NCBI RefSeq assembly: GCF_900177535.1
Contig: NZ_FXAJ01000006.1
Coordinates: forward strand, 1 to 64,000
Length of the DNA stretch: 64,000 nt
Direction: 5' to 3'
Origin: Priestia filamentosa
GTDB taxonomy: Bacteria; Bacillota; Bacilli; Bacillales; Bacillaceae_H
The notes under the pieces are model-generated. The model was not told where the DNA came from. It did no database searches and worked only from the letters and a program-made list of their open reading frames with translations. This document shows, one piece after another, positions 1 to 8,148 of the stretch. The stretch's first letter is position 1. Each line of letters begins with the position of its first letter. Both the position numbers and the translations under genes were made by a program.

Positions 1-66
1 ACTTGCATGTATTAGGCACGCCGCCAGCGTTCGTCCTGAGCCAGGATCAAACTCTCCATAGAAAGT
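1..66 (-). rRNA. 16S rRNA gene, 5' end only (runs off the window)
   Basis: The reverse complement of positions 1-60 reads as the 5' part of bacterial 16S rRNA, including the conserved AGAGTTTGATCCTGGCTCAG segment followed by the ACGAACGCTGGCGGCGTGCC segment. The gene is transcribed to the left and leaves the window at base 1. The mature 5' end is placed at about 60-66 by analogy with Bacillus 16S and is approximate. Confidence 0.97.
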
Positions 67-202
67 TTGGTTTCATCTTTCGATGTCCATAGCTTGTTGT
101 TTCTTATAAGAAACGTTGTTTTAAAAATAGAATTAACGTTGACGTATTTTGTTCAGTTTTCAAAGGTCAATCTTTTCATTTGTCGTTAACAGCGACTTTT
201 AC

Positions 203-231
203 ATCTTATCACTTCTTCCGAAGTGTGTCAA
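203..231 (-). promoter_or_regulatory. rrn promoter P2 (sigma-A)
   Basis: On the minus strand a perfect TTGACA (226-231) and a TAAGAT (203-208) are separated by exactly 17 bp. It lies about 140 bp upstream of the 16S 5' end, as expected for the proximal promoter of a tandem Bacillus rrn pair. Confidence 0.8.
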
Positions 232-296
232 CAACTTTTTCGAAATATTTTTTTACTCAATTTCCGTTTTGTGCTACCGTAGCAGCGACAAGTAAT

Positions 297-325
297 ACTA
301 TACCAAGATAAAAAAGAATCGTCAA
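297..325 (-). promoter_or_regulatory. rrn promoter P1 (sigma-A)
   Basis: On the minus strand TTGACG (320-325) and TATAGT (297-302) are spaced by 17 bp, with an A/T-rich upstream flank (327-360) that could act as an UP element. Together with the element at 203-231 it forms the tandem arrangement typical of Bacillus rRNA operons. The spacing between the two -10 boxes is about 94 bp. Confidence 0.8.
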
Positions 326-403
326 CAGTTATTTTCATTTTTTTTTATTTTTTTAGAAATAAGGGAGGGTCTCCTTGCTGAATGCTAGAAGACCCTATCT
401 ATA

Positions 404-1270
404 TTATCTTGTTGTATAGTATCTGTGATATATATTTTTCCCTTTTGTTTCTTCTTCATAAATAAAGACAAGCTCTTTCTCAACAAGAAAATCTAACACA
501 ATTCCTAAGTCAATACTATAAGGCCCTATCTCTTCCTCTGTCATAAGCTGCTGAAATGTCCACGGTTCCTGTTTTTGCTTCATGACGGATAAAAGATGTT
601 TTGAGCCTAAATCAATGCGCTGATTTAATAAAAACTCACTCGCTAAGAAAAGCAGTTCAAGACGTTTTTCAATTCCCTCTTTGCTTTCTACAAGCTCCTC
701 GTACAATTTATAAACCTCAGGCTCAAGTTTCTTCACTTGACTCCATACCGTTACTTCTGGATGAAATCCATGCTCTAAAACTGAAAGACGAGCTAAATGA
801 TGTAAAGCGTGAACCATATGATTAAAGGAATCTAAATGATTACCGCTTGTAAAAAACGCTTTTCCTTCTATAAACCGACGAATAAGCTTCGCGAACTCAA
901 TTCCTATTTTCTTATAGCGGTCATAGTAAGGAAATTCATCAAGCTGCTTTTTTAAAGTTTCTAAGTACTCATTTCGATCAAAAAGGATTTGCCCATTAAA
1001 GATCCAGTCTACAACTCGACGATTGCTGCCGTTTGTTAACCAATCATAAAGCTGTTCCTCTGTTACGGTATAAAGGGCAGCAGTTGTATCGTGACGATGA
1101 TAGTGTTTAATAAAAAGCGGAACTTCAGCTTTTTTAACAATTACAACGAGTAATGCATCTTGATTATCTGTGACAGGTAAACTTGACTTACTCTTTTCAA
1201 TAAGCAAAACCCCTAATGTATCACGATTACTTGCTCTTTCCTGATAAATTGGGCGCAGTATATCTTCCAT
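404..1270 (-). CDS. ygxA: YgxA, nucleotidyltransferase-like protein
   Basis: A cytoplasmic protein of 288 aa resembling Bacillus YgxA, which is annotated as nucleotidyltransferase-like. Its substrate and role are not established. I place the start at the ATG at 1270 (MEDILRPIYQERAS) because GGAGG sits 9 bases upstream and the family begins there. The frame stays open upstream to 1396 without a good ribosome binding site. The C-terminal 80 residues look like a winged-helix-type segment (IDLGIVLDFLVEKELVFIYE), which is an inference. The gene sits between the rrn operon and ygzB/perR, as in B. subtilis. A 7-bp hairpin lies just downstream (366-396) but has no U tract, so I do not call it a terminator. 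Confidence 0.85.
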   Translation of the reverse strand: MEDILRPIYQERASNRDTLGVLLIEKSKSSLPVTDNQDALLVVIVKKAEVPLFIKHYHRHDTTAALYTVTEEQLYDWLTNGSNRRVVDWIFNGQILFDRNEYLETLKKQLDEFPYYDRYKKIGIEFAKLIRRFIEGKAFFTSGNHLDSFNHMVHALHHLARLSVLEHGFHPEVTVWSQVKKLEPEVYKLYEELVESKEGIEKRLELLFLASEFLLNQRIDLGSKHLLSVMKQKQEPWTFQQLMTEEEIGPYSIDLGIVLDFLVEKELVFIYEEETKGKNIYHRYYTTR

Positions 1271-1333
1271 ATCATAATTCCTCCAACATTTAAATTCCGT
1301 TTCACTTTGAAGGGAACTTCGGTATTCTTCTTC

Positions 1334-1354
1334 TTTCGACAGCCATTGTCGAAA
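1334..1354. promoter_or_regulatory. 8-bp perfect inverted repeat between ygxA and ygzB
   Basis: TTTCGACA, five bases (GCCAT), then TGTCGAAA. It lies in the intergenic region between the divergent ygxA and ygzB starts and has the shape of an operator for a dimeric repressor. I do not recognise the regulator. It does not match the Per box or the LexA box. Confidence 0.35.
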
Positions 1355-1431
1355 TCCTCTTCTATTAGGCGATAATTCATGAGAAAAATGTGCCATTTCC
1401 TATGGTATGATAAGAAAAAGGGAGGGCTTTC

Positions 1432-1788
1432 ATGGCTACTAAATATTCGAGTAAAATTAATAAAATTCGCACTTTCGCTTTAAGTCTTGTGTTTATTGGT
1501 TTTATTGTTATGTATGTGGGGATTTTTTTTAGAGAATCAATGCTATTAATGACCCTTTTTATGCTCCTTGGTCTTTTATGTATTATTGGCAGCACTGTTG
1601 TTTATTTTTGGATTGGGATGCTTTCTACTAAAGCCGTCCAAGTTGTATGCCCTGAATGCAAAAAGTATACAAAAGTATTAGGGCGTGTAGACATGTGTAT
1701 GTATTGTAGAGAGCCTCTTACACTTGATCCTTCCCTAGAAGGAAAAGAATTCAATGAGAAATATAATAGAAAGAAAAAAGAAAGCTGA
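1432..1788 (+). CDS. ygzB: YgzB, UPF0295 membrane protein with zinc-ribbon-like cysteines
   Basis: 118 aa, the usual length of the UPF0295 (YgzB) family. Two hydrophobic segments at about residues 15-34 and 42-64 form a small membrane anchor. They are followed by two CxxC knuckles (CPEC and CMYC) that resemble a cytoplasmic zinc ribbon, and then the conserved tail [12 protein letters not shown]. The function is unknown. GGAGGG lies 5 bases before the ATG. It converges on perR, and the shared terminator hairpin includes both stop codons. The gene is a constant neighbour of perR in Bacillaceae. Confidence 0.92.
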   Translation: MATKYSSKINKIRTFALSLVFIGFIVMYVGIFFRESMLLMTLFMLLGLLCIIGSTVVYFWIGMLSTKAVQVVCPECKKYTKVLGRVDMCMYCREPLTLDPSLEGKEFNEKYNRKKKES

Positions 1789-1809
1789 TCATGTCGTACG
1801 ATCAGCTTT
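1781..1809. terminator. Bidirectional terminator shared by ygzB and perR
   Basis: A 10-bp perfect stem (AAAGCTGATC at 1781-1790 and GATCAGCTTT at 1800-1809) with a 9-base loop. T-rich tracts follow on both strands. The stop codons of both convergent genes lie inside the stem. Confidence 0.9.
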
Positions 1810-2257
1810 CGACTGTTTTTTTATCTTTTGCACATTCTGGACATGTTCCATATATCTCTAAACGATGATGACTAACTTCAAAGTTCGTAATATGCGCAGC
1901 AAGTGCTTCTACTTCATTCAAAGCTGGATAATGAAAATCAACAATTTTCCCACAATCATTACAAATAACATGATAATGCTGAGTTGTTACGTAATCAAAT
2001 CGACTTGAAGAGTCGCCGTATGTTAATTCTTTAACGATTCCTGCTTCACGAAAAACGCGGAGATTGTTATAAACCGTTGCAACACTCATATTAGGAAACT
2101 TACCTTCTAATGCTTTGTAAATTTCATCTGCAGTAGGGTGAGACATAGAATTAATTAGGTACTCTAAAATCGCATGACGTTGCGGTGTAATCCGAACCCC
2201 AGTACCCTTAAGTACATCCAAAGCCTCTTTTAAATCGTCTGTTGTTGCCACCGCCAT
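1802..2257 (-). CDS. perR: PerR, peroxide-sensing Fur-family repressor
   Basis: 151 aa. PerR represses peroxide-stress genes and senses H2O2 by iron-catalysed histidine oxidation. All family residues are visible. The regulatory metal ligands are H40, D88, H94, H96 and D107, and the structural zinc cysteines are C99, C102, C139 and C142 (the B. subtilis numbering shifted by 3). The winged helix carries the recognition helix [14 protein letters not shown] chose the ATG at 2257 (MAVATTDD) because GAGAGGTG precedes it and homologues start there. The frame continues upstream to 2311 through the Per box, which cannot be coding. A Per box at 2286-2300 indicates autoregulation. Confidence 0.96.
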   Translation of the reverse strand: MAVATTDDLKEALDVLKGTGVRITPQRHAILEYLINSMSHPTADEIYKALEGKFPNMSVATVYNNLRVFREAGIVKELTYGDSSSRFDYVTTQHYHVICNDCGKIVDFHYPALNEVEALAAHITNFEVSHHRLEIYGTCPECAKDKKTVES

Positions 2258-2285
2258 GCACCTCTCTTCTAAAAAAATTCTTACT

Positions 2286-2300
2286 TTATAATGTTTATAA
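2286..2300. promoter_or_regulatory. Per box (PerR operator) upstream of perR
   Basis: The 15-mer TTATAATGTTTATAA differs at one position from the established Bacillus Per box TTATAATNATTATAA. It lies 29-43 bases upstream of the perR start codon, which fits negative autoregulation. Confidence 0.85.
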
Positions 2301-2396
2301 TTAGTGTACATCTGCTAAGCTTGTTTTGTCAACTTCTGGCCTTTTGAAATCCACTGTTTCTCTTTCTATTTTATCCTACTTTTTCTTATTATACGA

Positions 2397-2434
2397 CAAA
2401 AAAAGAGGCACACAGCATTTCACGCTTTGTGCCT
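2397..2434 (-). terminator. Terminator downstream of the M29 aminopeptidase
   Basis: A 7-bp stem (AGGCACA 2406-2412, TGTGCCT 2428-2434). On the minus strand it is followed by a run of seven U residues (complement of 2397-2404). It lies about 85 bp past the aminopeptidase stop codon and before the perR promoter. Confidence 0.7.
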
Positions 2435-2519
2435 TCTACTATTATTTACCTGAGGAGGTATTCTTCATATTTTTATTATATGAAGAAATCTCTCATTTGT
2501 TCATAGACAAATGCCGATT

Positions 2520-3629
2520 TTATAGAAGATTGTCTCTATTTAAGCCTTTTAATTCTTCTAATACAAATTCGCCATCTTTACGAATTAAAACATCATCAAA
2601 GTAAATCTCGCCTCCGCCGTATTCAGGTCGCTGGATAAGAACCATATCCCAGTGAATTGCTGAACGGTTTCCGTTGTCCGCTTCTTCATAAGCTTCTCCT
2701 GGAGTAAAATGAAGACTTCCACCAATTTTCTCATCGAATAAAATATCTCCCATTGGCTCTTGAATAAGAGGATGAACGCCAATAGCAAATTCTCCAACAT
2801 AGCGAGATCCTTCGTCCGTATCTAAAATATCATTCAGTTTCTCTGTTTTATCCGCTTCTGCTCTTACAATTTTTCCGTTTTCAAATGTAAGTGAGACATC
2901 TGTAAACGTTGTTCCACGGTATGGACAAGGTGTATTGAATGTAATCGTTCCATTAACAGAGTCTTTGATAGGTGCTGTAAAAACTTCCCCATCTGGCACA
3001 TTTGCTTCCCCAGCACACATAATTGCTTCTATTCCTTTAATTGAAAAAGATAAATCAGTCCCTTTGCCAACTAATCGTACTCTATCCGTTCTTTCCATTA
3101 ACTCTTTTAAAGGTTTCATTGCTTCATACATTTTACTGTAGTCAATTGTACAAACATCAAGTAGATAATCTTCAAAGCGTGATGTGCTCATACCTGCTTT
3201 TTGAGCGAGCGCTTTTGTTGGATAATTCAAAAGCGTCCATCTTCTATTGTTTATGTAAAATTGTTGAACAGGCTTCATTACCTCTCCACGAATTCGATGT
3301 TTCTCAGAAGGTACTTCTGCTAATTCTGCATCGTTCTCTTCTCCAATAACAGCAATGACACAGTCTACATCTTTATATTTTTGCATTTCCCAAGCAGCAC
3401 TTGTTTCAAGCTGTGTTTTTTCATATCCCATTGCAATATGCTTTGAAATCTCATCATCTAAAATATCCACATAAGGGTAAGCACCAGCTTTATAAATCTC
3501 ATCAATTAATTCAAGGACAAGTGGGCGTGCAATAAGATGTGCTTTAATTAATACCCTCTCTCCTTCTTTCACCTTAATAGAATGATGTGTGAGCAAACTT
3601 GCTAATGTGCTAATGCGTGAATCTCTCAT
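2520..3629 (-). CDS. M29-family metallo-aminopeptidase (AmpS/PepS type)
   Basis: 369 aa, full length for the M29 (thermophilic aminopeptidase) family, whose members are cytoplasmic dimers that remove N-terminal residues using two divalent metals. The metal-binding glutamates lie in CAGEANVPDGEVF (about residues 220-232) and RYVGEFAIG (about 285). The histidine and aspartate are in SAIHWDMV (about 336-343). No signal peptide. B. subtilis AmpS is a longer relative, so I leave the symbol empty. The gene has its own terminator downstream (2397-2434) and lies between perR and the transporter/ssuD pair. It is accessory to the conserved perR neighbourhood. Confidence 0.88.
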   Translation of the reverse strand: MRDSRISTLASLLTHHSIKVKEGERVLIKAHLIARPLVLELIDEIYKAGAYPYVDILDDEISKHIAMGYEKTQLETSAAWEMQKYKDVDCVIAVIGEENDAELAEVPSEKHRIRGEVMKPVQQFYINNRRWTLLNYPTKALAQKAGMSTSRFEDYLLDVCTIDYSKMYEAMKPLKELMERTDRVRLVGKGTDLSFSIKGIEAIMCAGEANVPDGEVFTAPIKDSVNGTITFNTPCPYRGTTFTDVSLTFENGKIVRAEADKTEKLNDILDTDEGSRYVGEFAIGVHPLIQEPMGDILFDEKIGGSLHFTPGEAYEEADNGNRSAIHWDMVLIQRPEYGGGEIYFDDVLIRKDGEFVLEELKGLNRDNLL

Positions 3630-3683
3630 CTTAAACTCCCCCTTTACGTTTCCATATTAATGTAACATACTTAGAATCGCTTG

Positions 3684-3715
3684 AAAAAGAAAAGCCCCCT
3701 AATGAGCAAGAGGGC
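3684..3715 (-). terminator. Terminator of the ssuD-symporter operon
   Basis: On the minus strand GCCCTCT pairs with AGGGGGC across an 8-base loop (stem 3694-3700/3709-3715, one imperfect pair). A U-rich tail follows. It lies immediately after the symporter stop codon. Confidence 0.75.
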
Positions 3716-3720
3716 GTTAC

Positions 3721-5490
3721 TCATGAAGATATTGTTTTAGCAGAACTCGTCGTCTTCTCTATATAGGAGCCATATTTCTTATTCCACTTTTTCACTGACA
3801 AAATCGCAATACTTATCGTTACAATTGATAACAAACCTAAACTCGGCCAAAAGTAAGGAGAAACATATCCCTGTTTATATGCTAGTCCAATTGGTGAGAA
3901 CACAAGATAAAAAGCAAATACAAATCCGATTAAAACAATAGAAGTAAATAAGGAGTATTTCCATGGTTTCATATCCACTTTAGGTTTTGGTGTGAACTTC
4001 CATGCTTCTTTCCTTGGTGATATTCGGCTTATAGCAAGCATTATCACAATCTCTGTAAAAAACAAGATTCCATAAACATGAATGTAATTAATATTAATAG
4101 GAATATCAAACAATTGATTCATTCCCCAAATCAACATGTAATATGTGACAACATGAAAAATAATAACCACTTTCGCAGCTACTGCAGGAACTTTTCGTGC
4201 AAAAATTCCAACAAGAACAACAGCAATGATCGGAATATTAAAGAAACCTGTAAAACGACGGATTAACTCCCAAAGCCCATCTGGAGCATACATTAACAAG
4301 GGGGCAATACAAAAGCTTGCAATTGCTAAAACACCGCTAAACCATTTACTTAAATCTAAAAGTTTTCGATCAGACAAAGTTGGTTTTAATGGCTGAATAA
4401 CATCTAGCGCAAACATTGTTGCTGCTGAGTTAATTAAAGCATTAAAGGTACTAAATACGGCACCGAGAAGCACAACAAGAAAGAATCCTTGTAAATACCA
4501 AGGTAGCGTATTAGCTACAAGCGTTGGAAAAGCAAGGTCAACAGATTGCAATCCACCTCCATACATATGAAAGGCAATAACTCCTGGAACCATCATGAAT
4601 ACAGGAACAAGTAGTTTAAAAAAACCTGTATATAATACGCCTTTTTGTCCTTCTGCTAAATTCGCTGCACCAAGCGTACGCTGAATAGCATATTGATTTG
4701 TTCCCCAATAAAAAAGATTTGCCCAGATCATCCCGGTGAAAATCGTTAGAAACGGAACAGAGTCTGTACTTGATCCAACTGCATTAAGTTTTTCTGTATG
4801 ATTTGTTGAAACAATACGAGCTCCCTCGCTTATACTTCCATCTCCAAGCTGATAGAGACCAATAACCGGTATGAATGTACATACAATAATAAGACCAATG
4901 CCAATAAAAGTATCTGATACCGCAATAGCTTTCATTCCGCCAAATATTGCAAACACAGCGCCAAGCAGGCCAATAATCCATACCATAACCCAGATAGACT
5001 GTGAATATGAGATATCAAGTAGAGCAGGAACATCAAACATTTTCAATACGGCAAGAGCCCCGGAGTATAGCGTAGAGGGAATGGTGACAAGCACATACCC
5101 TAGCATAAATAAAAGAACAACAAGGCGTCTTACTCCTTCATCATAACGATCTCTCAGAAATTGAGGCAGCGTTGTAAAAGCTCCTCCAAGATAACGAGGA
5201 AGAAGAAGCAAAGCCATAATAACAATCGGAAAAACGGCTGTGACTTCCCATGCCATGTTCGTCATATTTGTTCCATATGATTGACCGTTTAACCCAACCA
5301 TTTGCTCTGCTGACAAGTTCGTCAGGATAAGAGCTCCAGCAATAAATCCTCCTGACATTCCTCTGCCAGCTAGAAAGTAACCTTCTGTAGTTGAATTTGA
5401 TCCTTTTGTTTTCTTATACGTCCATATTCCTAAAAGGAGGACAAAAAATAGGCAAGACAATAAAGTAAATAACATATTTTGATTCTCCAT
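3721..5490 (-). CDS. Sodium:solute symporter (SSS family, YidK/SglT-like)
   Basis: 589 aa integral membrane protein with about 14 hydrophobic segments. It resembles SSS symporters of the YidK/SglT group, which use the Na+ gradient to import sugars or other small organic solutes. Features in order: an N-terminal helix, EGYFLAGRGMSGG (about 36-48), the conserved ALILTNLSAEQMVGLNG segment (about 53-69), and FWGTNQYAIQRTLGA in the middle of the protein. Only 22 bp separate it from the upstream ssuD, with a GGGGAG ribosome binding site, so the two are almost certainly one transcript. The pairing suggests a sulfonate or other organosulfur substrate. That is inference from context, since this subfamily is usually annotated as a sugar transporter. 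Confidence 0.85.
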   Translation of the reverse strand: MENQNMLFTLLSCLFFVLLLGIWTYKKTKGSNSTTEGYFLAGRGMSGGFIAGALILTNLSAEQMVGLNGQSYGTNMTNMAWEVTAVFPIVIMALLLLPRYLGGAFTTLPQFLRDRYDEGVRRLVVLLFMLGYVLVTIPSTLYSGALAVLKMFDVPALLDISYSQSIWVMVWIIGLLGAVFAIFGGMKAIAVSDTFIGIGLIIVCTFIPVIGLYQLGDGSISEGARIVSTNHTEKLNAVGSSTDSVPFLTIFTGMIWANLFYWGTNQYAIQRTLGAANLAEGQKGVLYTGFFKLLVPVFMMVPGVIAFHMYGGGLQSVDLAFPTLVANTLPWYLQGFFLVVLLGAVFSTFNALINSAATMFALDVIQPLKPTLSDRKLLDLSKWFSGVLAIASFCIAPLLMYAPDGLWELIRRFTGFFNIPIIAVVLVGIFARKVPAVAAKVVIIFHVVTYYMLIWGMNQLFDIPININYIHVYGILFFTEIVIMLAISRISPRKEAWKFTPKPKVDMKPWKYSLFTSIVLIGFVFAFYLVFSPIGLAYKQGYVSPYFWPSLGLLSIVTISIAILSVKKWNKKYGSYIEKTTSSAKTISS

Positions 5491-5511
5491 ATCTCCCCTG
5501 CTCCCTGTCGC

Positions 5512-6642
5512 TTAATTTTTAGTAGGTTTTACGTCGTCAGCAATCATAACTCCAGGAGAAGCTATAGCTTTTGCAGCTTGCTCTTCATGTTTTTCTAATT
5601 GTAGGTGTGGGAAAAGAAGTTCAGCTACACGGTACGACTCCTCTAAGTGCGGATATCCAGACAAAATAAATGTATCAACCCCTGCTTCTTCGTATTCCTT
5701 CATACGCTCTGCTACTGTTTTAGCATCTCCAACAAGCGCTGTACCAGCACCAGCCCGGACAAGACCTATTCCGCTCCAAAGGTTAGGGCGAATTTCAAGG
5801 CCATTTCGATCTCCACTATAAAGAGCAAGCATACGACGTTGCCCCTCTGAATCATGACGCCCCATTTCTTGGCGGGCTTTTTCAATAAGCTCCTCATCAA
5901 CATATTGAATAAGTTCATTTGCTGATTTCCATGCTTCATCTGCTGTCTCACGCACAATCATATGAAGGCGAATCCCAAACTTAACGGTTCTTCCTTGCTC
6001 CGCTGCTAGAGCTTTCACTTTTTCTACTTTTTCTCTCACATGTTCAACAGGCTCTCCCCAAGTTAAATAAACATCTGCAAACTTTGCAGCAATAGGAAGT
6101 GCTTTGCTTGATGATCCTCCAAAGTAAATTGGAGGATAAGGAGATTGAATAGGTGGATAAACAAGTCTACCTCCGTTAATTGTAATATGCTCTCCTGAAA
6201 AGTCTGATTTCCCGTCTCTCATTAAAGATGTCCAAATATGTAGAAACTCTCGTGTTAGTTCATAGCGCTCTTCATGCTTTACCTGAAGTGCATCTCCAAT
6301 TTGTTCAGAAGGATTTCCACCTGACACAATGTTAATTAGAAGGCGACCGTTCGAAAATCGATCAAATGTCGCAGCCATCCGGGCTGCAACAGCCGGCGAC
6401 ATAAGGCCTGGTCTCAAAGCAACTAAAAATTTCATCCTCAATGTTTCACTGAGCAAAGAAGAGGCTGTTACCCATGCATCTTCACAAGACCTCCCTGTTG
6501 GCAGCAATGCTCCATGATAGCCAAGTGTATCAATAGCTCTTGCAAGCTGTTTTAAATAATCAAAGCTCGTCTCACGGCCACCTTTTGATGTTCCTAAATA
6601 GCGACCGTCTCCTGATGTTGGAATAAACCAAAACACTTTCAT
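5512..6642 (-). CDS. ssuD: SsuD, FMNH2-dependent alkanesulfonate monooxygenase
   Basis: 376 aa, matching the length of Bacillus SsuD. It belongs to the bacterial luciferase-like TIM-barrel flavoenzymes that use FMNH2 and O2 to split aldehyde and sulfite from alkanesulfonates during sulfur starvation. Recognisable segments include MKVFWFIPTSGDGRYLGT at the N-terminus, ALRPGLMSP, NGRLLINIVSGGNP and YFGGSSSKA. The usual ssuABC transporter genes are absent here. Instead a sodium symporter follows after 22 bp. No ssuE flavin reductase is present, so FMNH2 must come from elsewhere. A hairpin lies in the upstream leader (6684-6733). Confidence 0.92.
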   Translation of the reverse strand: MKVFWFIPTSGDGRYLGTSKGGRETSFDYLKQLARAIDTLGYHGALLPTGRSCEDAWVTASSLLSETLRMKFLVALRPGLMSPAVAARMAATFDRFSNGRLLINIVSGGNPSEQIGDALQVKHEERYELTREFLHIWTSLMRDGKSDFSGEHITINGGRLVYPPIQSPYPPIYFGGSSSKALPIAAKFADVYLTWGEPVEHVREKVEKVKALAAEQGRTVKFGIRLHMIVRETADEAWKSANELIQYVDEELIEKARQEMGRHDSEGQRRMLALYSGDRNGLEIRPNLWSGIGLVRAGAGTALVGDAKTVAERMKEYEEAGVDTFILSGYPHLEESYRVAELLFPHLQLEKHEEQAAKAIASPGVMIADDVKPTKN

Positions 6643-6683
6643 CTCCCTATTTCCTCCCTACCTCTTTGTTTATAGAAAACAAG

Positions 6684-6733
6684 AAAGCTCATTCTTAATA
6701 TGCAAAATGGATGCAGATGAAGAAGTGAGCTTT
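6684..6733 (-). promoter_or_regulatory. Hairpin in the ssuD 5' region
   Basis: AAAGCTCA (6684-6691) pairs with TGAGCTTT (6726-6733) and the stem extends inward by about 4 bp past one bulge. It lies about 40-90 bases upstream of the ssuD start. On the minus strand a possible promoter, TTGAAT-16 bp-TAATAT, lies further upstream. It matches no riboswitch I recognise. Confidence 0.35.
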
Positions 6734-6812
6734 AGCATTGATGAAGATATATTAACGAAATATTATCACTATTCAAACTATATATCAATTTCAAACGTGT
6801 TTAAAGAAAAAT

Positions 6813-6839
6813 AAAAACCGCTGATTCACAGCGGTTTTT
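6813..6839. terminator. Terminator downstream of bcp
   Basis: AAAAACCGCTG and CAGCGGTTTTT form a perfect stem around the loop ATTCA. On the minus strand the stem is followed by U residues directly after the bcp stop. It could also stop plus-strand transcription. Confidence 0.9.
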
Positions 6840-6844
6840 ATTTT

Positions 6845-7309
6845 TTATTGCTCTTTAATAAATTGAAGGGCTTCTTCAACATGACCTGCAACACGAACTT
6901 TGCGCCATTCTTTTAAAAGCTCCCCCTCTTTATTAATAACAAACGTAGAACGTTCAATTCCCATATATTCTTTACCAAAGTTTTTCTTTAACTTCCATAC
7001 GTCATAAAGTTCAGCAACTTTATGTTCCTCATCTGCTAGAAGTAAAAATGGAAGATCATGCTTATCAATAAATTTCTGATGACGTGCAACCGGATCAGGA
7101 CTAATACCTAAAATTACAGCATCAAGCTCTTTAAAACTTTCATGCTGATCGCGGAAATCACAAGCTTCTGTTGTACATCCCGGAGTCATATCTTTCGGAT
7201 AAAAATAAAGAACAACGAATTTCCCTTCGAAATCAGAAAGCTTAACTTCTTCTCCAGTATTTGAAGGTAATGAAAACTCAGGTGCTTTTTCTCCTAAATT
7301 TAATGTCAT
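6845..7309 (-). CDS. bcp: Thiol peroxidase Bcp (AhpC/TSA peroxiredoxin, YgaF)
   Basis: 154 aa, standard for Bcp/PrxQ peroxiredoxins, which reduce H2O2 and organic peroxides in the cytoplasm with thioredoxin as electron donor. The peroxidatic cysteine is C45 in MTPGCTTEACDFRD. C50 sits five residues later as the resolving cysteine, the atypical 2-Cys arrangement of PrxQ. GGAGG precedes the start. It corresponds to ygaF in the B. subtilis perR-gsaB neighbourhood. No Per box is visible upstream, so PerR control is not supported by the sequence. Confidence 0.93.
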   Translation of the reverse strand: MTLNLGEKAPEFSLPSNTGEEVKLSDFEGKFVVLYFYPKDMTPGCTTEACDFRDQHESFKELDAVILGISPDPVARHQKFIDKHDLPFLLLADEEHKVAELYDVWKLKKNFGKEYMGIERSTFVINKEGELLKEWRKVRVAGHVEEALQFIKEQ

Positions 7310-7356
7310 AAAAAAAGACCTCCTAAACTTATTTTTTATACTATAGCATACTTCAG

Positions 7357-8142
7357 TTAATTTCCTGCTCCTCTATATCTTTTTACGCCTGTATTCCATA
7401 AAGCAATAGATAAAATAAAGAAAGCTAAACCAACAACAGGCGTTAAAAATGAATACCAATACCATTCTTCTCGTTTTAAGAAGTATGCAGCAGGATAAAC
7501 ACCAACGAATGCAAACGGCAAAATCCATGTAAGTATGTAACGAATAACATTGTTATAAATATCTACAGGATAACGTCCGTAGTTTCCGATATTATACATT
7601 GTTGGCATAATGGATGTTCTAGCATCAGACCAGAAACCAATTGTAGCTAGTGAAATAAAGATGCCTCCATAAACAAGAGCTCCCCCAATGACAAATAGAA
7701 GAAATATAAATGGATCATACCAATGAAATGGAAGATCAAGAAGCGATCCTGCATAAATCATAACCGCTAAACCTGTTACAGCTCCGAAAAGAGATTCAAG
7801 TTCAATGCGTTCTAATATAACTTGAAAAAGGCTATGGATAGGTCTTGTTAAAATCCGATCCATTTCTCCTTTTACAATGTATCGTTCATTGAAGTCCCAA
7901 ATGTTAAAAAAGGTAGAGAAAATAGCAAATGGGACAAGGAAAAATCCGTATATAAAAATAATTTCATCTCTTGACCAGCCATGTAAAAGCTGTGTATGAC
8001 CAAACACAACGAGAATAAATACTAAGTTAACGGCTTGAAACAACAAATCAGATAAAACTTCAACGAACAAATCTGCGCGATATTGAAGCCTTGTTTTCAT
8101 ATATTGACCGATATATTGAAAAAATATTGAGAAGTAAAACAT
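7357..8142 (-). CDS. ABC-2 transporter permease subunit (COG3694-like)
   Basis: 261 aa membrane protein with six predicted hydrophobic helices. It resembles the ABC-2 permeases of the COG4586/COG4587/COG3694 three-gene systems, whose transported substrate is not established. It is the third gene of a tight minus-strand operon. Only 6 bp separate it from the other permease, which itself overlaps the ATPase gene. Two different permeases plus one ATPase suggest a heterodimeric membrane unit with a homodimeric ATPase. The motif FNERYIVKGEMDRILTRPI is typical of this group. Confidence 0.85.
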   Translation of the reverse strand: MFYFSIFFQYIGQYMKTRLQYRADLFVEVLSDLLFQAVNLVFILVVFGHTQLLHGWSRDEIIFIYGFFLVPFAIFSTFFNIWDFNERYIVKGEMDRILTRPIHSLFQVILERIELESLFGAVTGLAVMIYAGSLLDLPFHWYDPFIFLLFVIGGALVYGGIFISLATIGFWSDARTSIMPTMYNIGNYGRYPVDIYNNVIRYILTWILPFAFVGVYPAAYFLKREEWYWYSFLTPVVGLAFFILSIALWNTGVKRYRGAGN

Positions 8143-8148
8143 TTTTCT

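Noticed and set aside
366-396. Terminator of ygxA
   Set aside because: A 7-bp stem exists, but on the minus strand it is followed by an A-rich and not a U-rich tract.
6707-6814. Plus-strand ORF of 35 codons (MDADEEVSFSIDEDIL...) upstream of bcp/ssuD
   Set aside because: No ribosome binding site or promoter. It runs into the ssuD leader hairpin and the bcp terminator and looks like chance.
6643-6844. SAM (S-box) riboswitch upstream of ssuD
   Set aside because: None of the conserved S-box segments are present. Only a simple hairpin is seen.
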